Below are positions 23,001 to 35,600 of a stretch of DNA of 64,000 nt, piece after piece; the stretch's first letter is position 1, and the number at the start of each line of letters is the position of its first letter. The translations under genes and the position numbers were made by a program. This stretch comes from Pachyseris speciosa (taxonomy: Eukaryota > Cnidaria > Anthozoa > Scleractinia > Pachyseridae), in NCBI GenBank assembly GCA_016490735.1, contig JAEMWC010000073.1:194501-258500 (forward strand), written 5' to 3'. The notes under the pieces are model-generated. The model was given only the letters and a program-made list of their open reading frames with translations, was not told the DNA's origin and did not search any database.

Positions 23001-26000
23001 CAATTCTGCTTGAAAAAAACTCACACAAAAGGTAGTTGGAACTTTTAATGAAGTGTAGTCATCCTAGCTCCAGCAACTAACAAGAGGTTCAATACTTGAG
23101 TACATAGAATTTAACACACATGACTGACTATCTCAAGTCATGTGATAAAGCCAATGCATGACATAATGTTACATCTATCAATGAAAATAATTTGCCAAAC
23201 AAAATTAGTAACAAAAGTAACAGCAGTCACAAATTTAATATGAATTACCAGTTGAAACACACCATTGCGGTAATTAGAGCAAAAAAAAAATATTGCTGAA
23301 GCTAAATAAATCCTGGTCATTGGCAAAACTCATACCTTTCTCTTAAGTTAGTAACAGTACGAAACACTTTTTCTTACCAGATCTTGACATCTAAACAAGA
23401 GGGGGTTTCTAGCATCCACAATCTGGACAATAACATCACTACAAGAGGTAAAAATATGTGCCTTTTTAATCAACTCCTATTAAGAATATGCTCCAGGATC
23501 CAAACTTGTTTCAAAACTTTAGACCAATTATTGACAATTTGGAGCACTAACACATTACAACATGTTAAAGTTTATTTTGCCTTGGATTCTGAGGACACAT
23601 GTACTATCTTTGAACTAAGATATCATCATAATAAGCTACATGTACATACATGTATATTAAACTATAAGCTGTAAGCTTCACTATTTTAATAATAGTCTGT
23701 GAGTACAAAAGAATTCCAGGATTATTAATCACTGCAGCTTTATTTTTACCTTTGAACAAATACCAGCAAACACAGTTGCACATAATAATATATTATTATC
23801 ATTTATATTGCACAAAATTAACATAAAAATTAAACAAGCTAAGAGTTGTACCTGCGTTCTATCACTCTCCACAACTGTCTCCAGAAGTCAAGATTACGCT
23901 CAAATGGTGTTAGAAGTATATGATCTTTTTCTTGAAGTCTGATAATCAGTGAGAGCAAAAAGACATTTGACTTGATTAATTCATATCATTCACACACAAA
24001 AAAAATCTTCATGGTTAAAACCCTCAAAACCAATTCGTAATTCAATACTGCGAATTTTTTTTTATTCCATGCAAGGGCAAAATGCTGTATAAATCTTTAA
24101 AAATCATTAAACCGGCGAAAAAAAAAAAGAAAAGAGAAAAAAAAAAGAAATTTACAACGTAGTAAGTCGGCTTTGAACGCGCGACTTCTTGGCGCGAAAG
24201 GCGTGCTCATTACCCGTGCACTGATACCGACATGTTACGAAATCGTCGCTACGTAATAATGTTAATCATTGAACGCAGCTTTCGCTTCGCTTCATTGCAC
24301 ACCATTCACCGATTCTTCGATATTTTGGCTTCGTTTTTCTCGAAAACAAAAAGCAAATTGGCCAAAAAAACAGCAAGGCATTGTTAAGTAAGTAAATTGA
24401 AGGCCATATGCAAAAATTTGGGCACTTTTGACGAAAAAAAAATTTTGACCGAAATCGTCACTTGGGAGGGTTTTCCACTAGCGTCTTCAATTTCTATGAC
24501 TCACAAAAAGAAAAGAAAATAATATTTTGTTTAGTGCTAGCCTCCTATGCAGTCACTATTAGGGGAGTCATTTGCCTGGAGGAGGTCAAACATGACTTCC
24601 CCCAAAACATCTGCGTGGGAGGCTAGCTTAGTGCAGGTTGTAATTAATTTCAATATTTCAGTTGAATAATCTTACGGCATCAGAGGGTGGATTTGTTGCA
24701 CACAGTCATGCAAAGCTAAAAGTGTAACTTTTGTTATTAATGATTTGTTAGTTTATCCCAGGAGGCATTTTATTTGTGTTCAAGTAAAGACGCAATCAGA
24801 GGCATGTCTCACTGATTAACTACCATTATTATTGAGAATAAAAGAACTACGCTCTTACTGCGCAAGCTGTCTTCTCCAATCAAGAAAACTTTCCTTTTCT
24901 TGCTGGTCCAGCTCTTCTACTGTCATGTTTTCATCCCATTCTGGCCTACATAGAAGAGAAGGCATTACACTTGAATTTTATGCAACTCAAACAGACAATG
25001 ACTTATCCAAATGAAAAAGGAAGAAATGATGTGCACACATGCCTATTCACCACATGAGTACAAAACTAAAACTGAAAAGCTGGCTGAAATCGAGCCAATG
25101 AGCTCCAGGCACCTCTAGGGGTGTATATTTAAAATTTCAGACAAAAGAGGTGGCACTTATTTGAAGGAGGGCGCTTAATGGAGGGAAGGGGGGGTGCTTA
25201 TTAAGTCTTTCTATCAACAAACTCTAACTTCATTTTGACTACTGCACATAAAAGAACTCTACAAGCACATGGAGATAGAAATAGCCAGAAGTGACTTAAT
25301 GGAAAAGAAACTATTCAGTCCAACATGTACTGATGTTAGCACTAGTGTAGTTAATTATAAATACAGATAGTCCAATAGAAACAGGTTTTCCTTGTATCTC
25401 TACTATTTAAGAAAGTGAGGGGGAGGGGAGCAGGGCACCAATTTGAGAGGGGACCCTTATTTGCTAAATTGGCAGAGGGGTGGGTGCTTATTCAGGGACG
25501 GGTGCTTATGAGAGCATGGGTGCTTATGTGAGGAAATATGGTACAGTGTAAGTGGACAATAAACTTTAATTAATTTTTATGCAATTTTATTGTCAATTTT
25601 TGTTTGCTACCTGAACCAGCGATAAAGTACAATTAAATTAGTTAGACATGTTCCACAGAAATCCCAACATTTTGTTATTAGTCAGTTTATTAGCCTTGAC
25701 TCCTGTGGTTTTTGTCTTCTGTGAGAGATTCAGTGTTAGATATGATGTACGTTCACTAACAAATTGCAATGTAAAAACCAACCTGCGAGGAATCCTGAGA
25801 AAATGCTGATGTTCTTGCTGTGCTTGTTTGATTGCTGCAGCTGTTTCACTGCTCAATAACCCTTCATTATGCCATGATGTCACAATTTGTGTATTCAGTT
25901 TTTCTGCAAACAGTAATAAATAAATTATTATACAAAGAAACTTCTAATAATTGTTTGTTCAAAAACATTTAACAAAAAAGGTCATGTTTATTTTGTTTTT

Positions 26001-28915
26001 GAAAAAAAAAAGGCAAGTTTAAAAAACGGCAGAGGGAACTCGACCTGACCACAATGACTGTCTCAAGTTAACAAACAAAACAAACAAGATAAAACAACAA
26101 CAAACACTCCTAGTCAATCAAGATTTATGTTACTTTATAGAATGAAGGGTTTACAGGTGTCATCCTTTCAAGACTAACTATTTAGAAGATTAAATAAAAT
26201 GTAAAAAAAACACAGCAGATCAATAAAGTACATACCGTAAAAACTCATGTATAAGCTGCATCTTTTGCCAAAATTTTGGGCTCAAAATCGTTGGTGCAGC
26301 TTATATTGACTTAATTGACTCTATTTATACACAAAACGAGACCATTGCTTTCAGAGGGAGTAAACTGGCTTCTATGGGGTCACAAATAGCACTAAAAATC
26401 TTCAGTAAATCAAGATTAAACACACTGCTTTTGGGAGAAATGGTGGCTCCTAAAGGAGCTGTTTGTATCTTCAGGTTCTAAACCTGAACCTTGCTTGCCA
26501 ATAGTTCTAAACTCTAACTGGCATGGAATCTCCATCCTTCCACAAAGCTGCTTACTGTTCCTTTTCAACCAATCACTTCAACACTGATGTCTCCACTATG
26601 TGTGAGAAAATTCCACGCTACTCAGGAGAACTCGTGAGGCAAATGGCTGACCGTTTCATTGCCTTTCATTACTTGCATGGTGTGTTTATCCTCGGGGTTT
26701 TTAAACTCTCATTTAGCGACAAGTTTTCTTCTTCTTTTGATTGGCTGGCCCGTAACGGCTTACATTGTTTTACCCCAGAAATCCTGGAGCGGAAAATTTC
26801 CATTATCCCAGAGTCTCTCCTGGCGACTAACCGCTCAGCTGGCAAAGAGCCCGAGGACTCTGAGTACCAGATTGTGTTGTTTACTGATCTACTGATTACA
26901 GTCAGCTACTCTGGCGTCCAGATTTCCTCTGTTAATGTCCACATGGTTACTAAACAAACATTTTGTATCGTTATCCTGCACTCTATCTCATTTCAACATT
27001 TTCATTTCAACTGTGGGCTTTAACAATGAAGACAACCATTATCAGTCCCAATAATTAAGGAAAATTGATTAAAGATATGCTTGTAAAAGGTATTTTAAGA
27101 GTTGTTTAACGTCTTAAGGTTGCTGCAAATATACAGCATTAGTTTTCAGCAAGTTTATCGCAAACAACTGCCAATAAACAAACAACTTTTTTGCCAGTTT
27201 TTTTTTTTTCACAAAATCATGCTTGAAATTTGGGGGTGTGGCTTACCTACGAGTGCAGCTTATACACAAGTTTATACGGTATAAACAAAAGACAGATTGA
27301 TACAATTTCAAGCTTGCTCAGCCATGGATCTTTTTCACTTTTTTGATGCTGTAGAAAGTCAATAATTACTACTCTTTGAAAGAAAGAATATGGCACTGAT
27401 CAACCAAGAATGTAGAATCCAAGAAAAGTTAAACACACTGGCTGCAAGCCCTTTTGTCTCTTTATCATCTTAGTAAAAAATACTAAGGATGTAAAGGGGC
27501 AGAAGGGCTTATTGGTGATACAGTGAATATAAATATACATGTTATGTTGCATGATAAAAATTAAATTCAGGTAAAAAATCTTAGGAGACAAAGGAAATAG
27601 ATTTTCAACCTACAGTAGGTTAATTTTTTTTAACCTGAATTTCATTTTTACCCATCCTGCAACGTATAATTCTTGATAAAAACTGGTCCTGGGAACAAGA
27701 CGAGCAGTGGAACTGATGGTTCACCAACCTGAAGAAGGATTATACCAGTATTTCCATTTTTATTCAACTCATCTGAGTAACCTCTGCATGCATCGATGTT
27801 GATTGCTTTGATCTGATTTATCTGGTTTCGGGAGGTCCGCTTTCAAATTAATTTTCCATGTACTAAAGAAAGCATTGCCAAGTTCTGTATAGCAAGAGTT
27901 TATCAATAGCAAGCAATCTCTTGTTGTGCTGATGCTTTATACTAGACACAACTTTTAAGTTATAAAACAAAACAACATTATTTTAGTACTACAGTCGAAC
28001 CTTGATTATCCGACTTTTGATTAGCTGGACCATTATTTTCGTGAATATTAATAAGACATGATGGAGATTCCTAAAACGCTATAGATTCTTTTGAATTCAT
28101 TATAATTTAGGCACTGAAAAGTGTGTTTAAAACGGCTTGGTTTTCCTTTCAAAAATTGCAGGAATTTCTAAACGCTGGCATGCGTTGTAAGTACAATGCA
28201 TTCAATTGAGTTTTGATTACCTCAGACTTGTTTTGTTACCGAGTGGAACTTTGGTTTTCTAATTAATTCAAGTTTATCTCATTACTATTCATATTTCCAT
28301 TATCCAGACTCTCGATTATCCGGACTATTCACTCCAGTCCCGTTGAGCCCGGATAATTGAAGTTTGGCTGTAGTGAGAACCCCATGGCTAAGCTACAACT
28401 GAGGATGTAGCAAGGACGGAAAGTCTTGTGACAAGCCTTGTATTACTTTTCATGCTGTACACTGTACCTGCAGCAAACTCTGTACCAGCTAATTCAGCAG
28501 TTGCCAAGAAATCATCCAGATCAGTTTGTTCTGTAATGGACTGAACACTGGGTCCTGTGCCAGTATCAAGCTCACTACAATGTAACTAAAAGAAACACAT
28601 GTATTCAATGCAGTGTAGGAATGACATATTATTGTTATATTTCATGGACAAGTTGCAATGATATCAGCATTAGAGACCTTTGGATTTGAAAATAAGTAAA
28701 ACACTTACTATGCAACAATAATTTACATAAACGCAATTTACATACAATGTGAATGATATATGAAATAAATCATATATAAGCTGCAGAAATGAAATCAAAT
28801 GAAGAATGATCTTTGCAGTTGTGAACGCAATTTATTGAATTACGAAAAGAAGCCTGAAAAAAATTTCAGGACTTCAACAGGGTTTGAACCCGTGACCTCG
28901 CAATACCTGTGCAAT

Positions 28916-28946
<31 letters not shown>

Positions 28947-29588
28947 TGTTGGGATTAGGTCAATTGTGGGTTCATATGTTCCCATAAAAGAAAGTCCTGA
29001 ATTTTTTTCAGGCTTCTTTTCCCAATTGCATAAATTGTGTTCACAAGTGTGAGGATCATTCTTCATTTGAATTTACATACAATTTAGTGTATGCTGTGAG
29101 TACAACTTTTCAAATCTAGTTTGTATGCTTTAGATAATCTCCATTCTGATATTGATCTTGTTTCTTCTAAGCAAAGAAAGAGTGAGGGTTCTGGGGCCAG
29201 GTGACTGGTTTCATATTGGAACATCCTACTGATAATCAAATCTAAATGTCCCAATATTCAGTTTAATGCCAAAGTAACATTTCTCTGCACAACTTGACAT
29301 TGTAATGTCCCTTTCCAAAAAGATTTATAAATGGGTGTGCTTAACTGGGTTCAATAATAATTATCAAAATTAATGAAATTAAAATGTTGAAAAGTTATTG
29401 GATTAATTGTCTAATTGCCGAACCCAATCAGTACCAGTTGAAGATCTCTGTAGGACATCTCTGACGCCTACTGAATTTTAGATTATTTCTTGGTTTTCAT
29501 TTATTTATCTATCGCATTAAAATAAATCCAGACCAATTGACTCATTAATTGTGAAAAAAAAGCCTTAGGTAGCCTTAGTACACTTTCC

Positions 29589-29634
<46 letters not shown>

Positions 29635-32600
29635 GTAAAACATCAGGACAAAAGACCTGCTTCGCTTCAGGATTCCACTATTGGCCCTTCGCCTGTTCAG
29701 TCAAACATTGAACTTAACGAAACCACGACTTCAAATACTACAGTAAGCCTGAATTATAAACCAAGGTAATTCAAGTGGGAGCCAGTGACATTATTTTCAT
29801 ATAGGCAACTCCGAAAACAGCTTTACATGCTTCCCTCGTACAAAAAAAAATGCATTGAGCAAACCCAAAAGAAAACCATTTTCAATTTTCAAATGGATTG
29901 TTTTTGAGAATCAGAAAGCGTGTGTCCGACTTCTGTTTCACCAGGTGTCCAAGGTGTCCCGAGTAAATGCTCATAGAGCATCTTGTTTGCATCATGTTCT
30001 TTGGGTTAATGAAATATCGGTAGTAACACTTGAACCCCACTAATTTGAACCCTCAAGGAAAACAACTGTTCAAAATTGTGAAATTCACGGCTTCCATTTG
30101 CGGCCTACAACTTCCGCCTACGGTCTACAGGTTCCACCATGGTCTACAACTTCTGTCCACCTATTGCGCTTGCACATGATTGAGAAAACCTCGCTAGTGA
30201 GAAATTGAAAACTTGCTAGCAATAAATTGAAAACTCGCTAGAGAAAAATTGAAAAACTCGGTAGCAAGAAAGTGGAAACTTGCTAGTGAGAAATCGAAAA
30301 CTCGTGCGAAATTAAAAACTCACTAGCAAGAATATAAAAACTCGCTAACAAGAAATTGAAAACTTGCTAGCGAGAAATTAAAAACTCGCTAGCAAGAATA
30401 TAAAAACTCTCTAGCGAGAAATTAAAAACTCACTAGTAAGAAATTGAAAACTTGCTAGCGAGAAATTGAAAACTTGCTAGCGAGAAATTAATTAAATAAA
30501 AAACTCGTGAGTGAGAACTGAAACTTTCAGAATCCAGGCATAACTAATCAATGACATTGATGACATCAATAAGTAATCGATAACTAATTGATAGGCCACA
30601 AAATTTTCAGTCATTGATTAGCCATTGATTACATCGATAGTCATTGATTGCATTATATTGATCAGTCATTGATTTCATTCATTACTCATTGATAAACTTC
30701 GTCACTGCAAACTGTATTTATCTAATATGAACTGTTTTAACCTAAGCCGAAGCAGTTTTGTTTTCTTGACAAACATCCACCACAAGAAATCTCTAACCAC
30801 GTAGTCGATTCCTGTGGCTTATTCATGTCATGTTCAGATTGGTTAGTGTTCAGCTGTTTTGTTATTAAATAAGAGAGTTAAAGTGAAATATTGCACAATT
30901 AAGAATCAACTGTATTTGTGGTTAGCACTGTATGTCTCAACATGCCAGTGCATTGTTTGACCTTTTGCATAGGCCAGGCATAATAATACATTACGTAAAT
31001 ACGCTCTAGGAATGCCAGTTTTAAAGAAAAATACGTATAACCCAAGAATACAAGAATTACAACTGAAAACATTGGCACAATTACAGTAGTTATGCCTGGC
31101 ATAATGCAACTCAACCATAGTTCTCCAGAATTCAACCATGCATTTTCAAAACTGACCACGTGAGTTTTCTAAGTCGATGATGTTGAAAGACCAGGATTTA
31201 CAACTCGATAGGCTTTTGGCAGCAATGACTTACATACATACAGTACATACATACTTTATTGTTACCTCCCCAACAATTATTTAAATTACTAAAGTTACTA
31301 ATAACTACACAATTAAAATTAATTAAATTTAAGAAACACTTACAACATTATCTAAACTTTGTAATCTAGAAAAATACTAAAAATAAATGAAGTTTAGGAA
31401 GTATTTACAAAATTGTCTAAAAGCTTATTCTTTAAGATACGTTTCAAAACTTGAACCAAACGGCTTGATTTTAAAAAGGGGTCTAAATTGTTCCAAAGTC
31501 CAATAGTTCTGTAATAAAATGTTCTTTGTCCTGACGCTGTTTTAAAAAGAGGTATATTAAGCTTTTGGCCACTCCTAGTTGTACGCTTGGTAACTTACTC
31601 GCGGGTAATGAATTGTGACGTCAGATATTTCGGGGCGTGTCCGGAAATGGATTTAAAAGCCATGGTAGCTTGGCGGTAGTATAGTTGGTCCTTAACAGGT
31701 AACCAAGACAAACTTTTTAAGTGGGGAGTTACATGATCGTACTTTCTCGCGCCACTGACGATTCGACATGCGAAGTTCTGCACAGCCTGCAATTTCCGTA
31801 TATTTTTCTCTGTGGTATTTGCCCAGACGTTTGAACAGTAGTACAACTTACTGAAAACTAAGGCGTTTATCACGGTTAACAACGACGTTCTGTCAAGACA
31901 GTGTTTGACACAGCTAATTTGCGCGAGGCGTGCGATACATTCCGATACTGTGGTCTTAATATGATCATCAAATGTCAAGTTCGAATCCAAAATCATGCTG
32001 AGATCTTTGGCTGATTGTACAGGGGAGATGTCCTTTCCCAACAAAGACAAACGAAACTCATGGAGCTTCGAAGTCATCTATCGGCTCCCGAAAACAATTA
32101 ATTTCGTCTTGTCTGGATTTAGTAATAGCCGATTTCTGAAGCACCAGTTGCCTACCCCGAGGAGGTCTTCATTCATCTCCTCGACAATCCGTTGAGTGTC
32201 TTGTGAATGAAAAGAAACAAACAATTTTGTATCGTCTACATAGCATTCAGTAGAGCAATTCCGTGGAGCTTCTGGTAGATCATTAACGTATATACTAAAT
32301 AATAAGGGGCCCAGGATGCTACCCTGAGGTACTCCATATTCAATTGGTATTGGATTGGAAACAGTGGAGTGAATTCGTACAACTTGATATCTATTTGTGA
32401 GATAGCTGTTAAACCACTGTAGCACACTAGTCGAGACGCCAACGTCTTGTAGTTTTCATAACAGTATTTGGTGGTTGACACTATCGAACGCTTTGCTCAT
32501 ATCTAGGAGAACACAGGCAGTTAATTTCTTGCATGCATCAGTCGTGTGAAGTAATGATGTTTCAGTAGAGTGCCATTTTTTGCTTCCATTTTGTTTTGTC

Positions 32601-35600
32601 GTCAGCCTCTTCTTTGTTGTCAAATAGGTGACAAACTGATTATAAGCGACTCTCTCACAGACCTTTGACAACACAGGTAGTAGCGAAATTGGTCTATTAT
32701 TGTTAGGAAGTTTGTGATTGCCTTGTTTGGGAATAGGTGTGATTTCGGCCGTTTTCCAGATCCCTGGGAATGTTGAAGATGAAAGAGAAGCATTGATGAT
32801 TGATGTAACAAAAGGGAGTATGATCGGCAGGCAGTCTTTAATGACTCGAGTTGGCACTTTATCAATCCCAGGAACCTTATTAGAAGGCATTGCATTTATA
32901 ATGTCCTCGACTTGTTTACATTCAACAGAATGAAATGTAACTTGCTCAGATGTTGGAAAACTACTAGGAGTAAAGATGCTGTTATTCAAGTCGAAGTTGT
33001 TCTCTTCACCCAAAGATTCTATTTTGGAATTGGTTGATTTTCCAACTGACGCAAAAAAATTATTGAAAGTATCCACCACGATCTTGTCCTCTTTGCTGTA
33101 AACTTTAGGGGAGACTGATCTTTTAGGGATGCAGAGCCGGATTGCCTTCCAAATACAATTTGTGTTCCGTGGGTTGTTTTGGATCTGATCTTTGATGAAT
33201 TCACTCTCCGCTGCTCTGATTGACTTCCTGACTTGGCGTTTAAGGTTTTTATAGGTAGACCAGGCATGTGCATCATTAGATCTACGAGCTGTTTTGCGCC
33301 AGACATTCCTAGATTTCATAAGTTCACGTATCTCCTCTGTTATGTAGGGATTTGGTTTTCCACAGACTTTAATTGATCTAATCAGAGCATGATGATCGAG
33401 AATTTCATTGAACAACAGGTCAAATGCGTGTAATTTGTCATCAACGCCGTCAAATACTTCCACAACAGACCAGGGTGCACCGGACATATCAAGCTGAAAA
33501 GCATTTGGATTGTAGTTTTTTAAACTCCTAGTTGTAATATATGTGGTCTTAGGTCGAGATACTTTCAGATGTAGGACGGCAAAGACCATGTCATGGTCAC
33601 TAATCGAGCTGTCCATGAAACCAGCCTTGACAACTTGTTTGGTTTGCGAAGCGAGAATAACATCTAAAAGAGACCGCGACGATTTGGTCACTCTAATAGG
33701 AACAGCAATTAATTGCGATAAGTTAAACGACTCATAAAAACTGGTTAAAGATTTCGATTCTCTACATTCGGTGCTGAGAAGATGACAGTTTAAGTCCCCC
33801 ATTATGTACACAGGCTTGTCCAGTGATAACGTATAAATCAGAGTTGTTGTTAAATCGTTCTCCCAACAGGTTAGCGGTGTATCTTGAGGTCTATAAACAG
33901 TGCAAATAATAATTGACTTTAAATTCCTGACCTGTATTTTCAACCAAAGCTGATGAAAACTGGTGGGTGAAATGTCAGAGATATCACCCATTAGTTCTGT
34001 ACGATAGGTATTCAAGACGTATGCACAGATCCCGCCGCCAGTCTTGTTGCTTCGATTGACCCTGTAGATGTTATAACCAGGCACTTCAATCTCCAAATCA
34101 GAAACAGAGGCATCTAGCCAAGATTCAGATATAGTAAACAAGTTGAATTTGTTTGATAAAATTTCAACGTGTTTACTATATCTGAATGTTCACTCGCTGA
34201 AATGCCGGATCACTTTTTGCTTGTTAAAGAGACTATTTAATAGTCTCTTTAACAAGCAAAAAGTGATCCAGCATTTCAGCGAGCGAACATTAAGGTGAGC
34301 AATCTTTATGTTGTTGATGTTTCTGGTATTTGCCTTCACCGAGCAGTTAAAGGAACCATTCGGACCAGGATTGAGTTCTATGTCGAAGATCAGCTTGAGT
34401 AGCAGTCGAAAAGTCAATGTAGAGTTACAATACAATGCACATGCACACTGTGTTCTTCTAACCTTTGCTATCACAAGCAAGCGTTTGGTCCGCCATATTG
34501 TTGTTGATTGTTGGATGAAATAGGAATTGGACTTAAAGCTGTTCTTCTCCAGTGAAATTCCAAAAAAATCAGTGGTAAATGAAGGGCAGCTTGTAGTGCT
34601 ATGAACTGGTCATAGAGAGACGTTAATTGTAGCAGTAACAAGGAAGAATATTGCCCCGATGAAGAGAGCATGTTTTGGAGTGGCCATGCTAATTGAATTT
34701 TTATTGAGTTTCTTCAGCATCCCTGTGGGCCAGGGCCAACCTGGGAGATATGTGGTGGAATACAAGGAGATGGATGGGATGCTTTGCCCAAGGGTAGGGG
34801 AAAACTCAACATTGTTTTACGATCAAAGATTAGGGAGTGGGGGAATTCGAAAGTTTATAAAATCAAGGCAACCACTGGAATACGAAGGGGATTTAGGGAT
34901 TTCACACATTTTTAACCCATTTATAGGACTGAAAACAGGTAATTTGGCAGTAAATCAAAGCCTTATTTTGAACACTTAGAACAATTGACATTGCCGACTT
35001 CTTGGCAAAATGGACATAGTCTGAAAACGAGTGCTTTGCCATCTTGTAAAATACCCAGATGTCGTGGGAATCTCCTGTGTTCTTTCAGTTTTGTGGCATC
35101 CCTTGTTTCAAAGGCCCATCATTTCTCTTTCAAGTCATTATAAAGATGCAATGTTGTTGTTGTCTAATACGATTGGTGTTGAAATCATTCCCAGACAGTA
35201 CTCAATAGATTGCCCACTTTATATGTGAGGGGGATATCAGGGGGACTTAATATTCTACTGAGAGACACATCAGTTACCTTGAGGACTTAACCCAACGGGG
35301 AAGCTGGGGGGAAGTGGTGGTGGTGGTGATTGATGGGGGGGGAATTACAAATGAATGGGGAGGTGTTTCAGACTGGAATTCACCAAAATGGGATGGGGAT
35401 TACATCAATCTGCCGTGTATTCCGAAATTTCACATGTAAGCTTATAACCCACGTTTTTTTGGTGTTAATGAATAATTTTCAGGATCTCTAGCGTACTATT
35501 TTAACATAACGTGAGGTTCGTGTTGAGAGCACCCTAGGGAGTAACTTTCGAGTTGCGTCATGACAGATAAAACCCACGAAAACGAACATACAATGTACTC

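Larger units (their letters stand above)
31230..34480 (-). mobile_element. CR1/L2-like LINE with endonuclease, reverse transcriptase and 2A-like motif
   Basis: One reading frame runs from 34480 to about 31400 on the minus strand, with in-frame stops near 34190, 32456, 32078 and 31595. In order: a 2A-like motif (DIELNPGP); AP-endonuclease motifs [29 protein letters not shown] and [10 protein letters not shown]; reverse transcriptase motifs [69 protein letters not shown] and catalytic YVDD; then a thumb region ([18 protein letters not shown]) and a closing [12 protein letters not shown]. The 3' end has a CATA-type microsatellite tail (31232-31255), as in CR1/L2 elements. It lies in LSG1 intron 1 in the same orientation as LSG1. 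Only four stops and no net frameshift suggest recent decay. Confidence 0.88.

Noticed and set aside
26523..27023. 166-codon plus-strand ORF
   Set aside because: No recognisable motif; it lies inside a short TIR element, where a chance ORF is more likely.
34659..34979. ORF with a hydrophobic N-terminus resembling a signal peptide
   Set aside because: No family recognised, no splice partners found and it overlaps the 5' margin of the LINE; unsupported.
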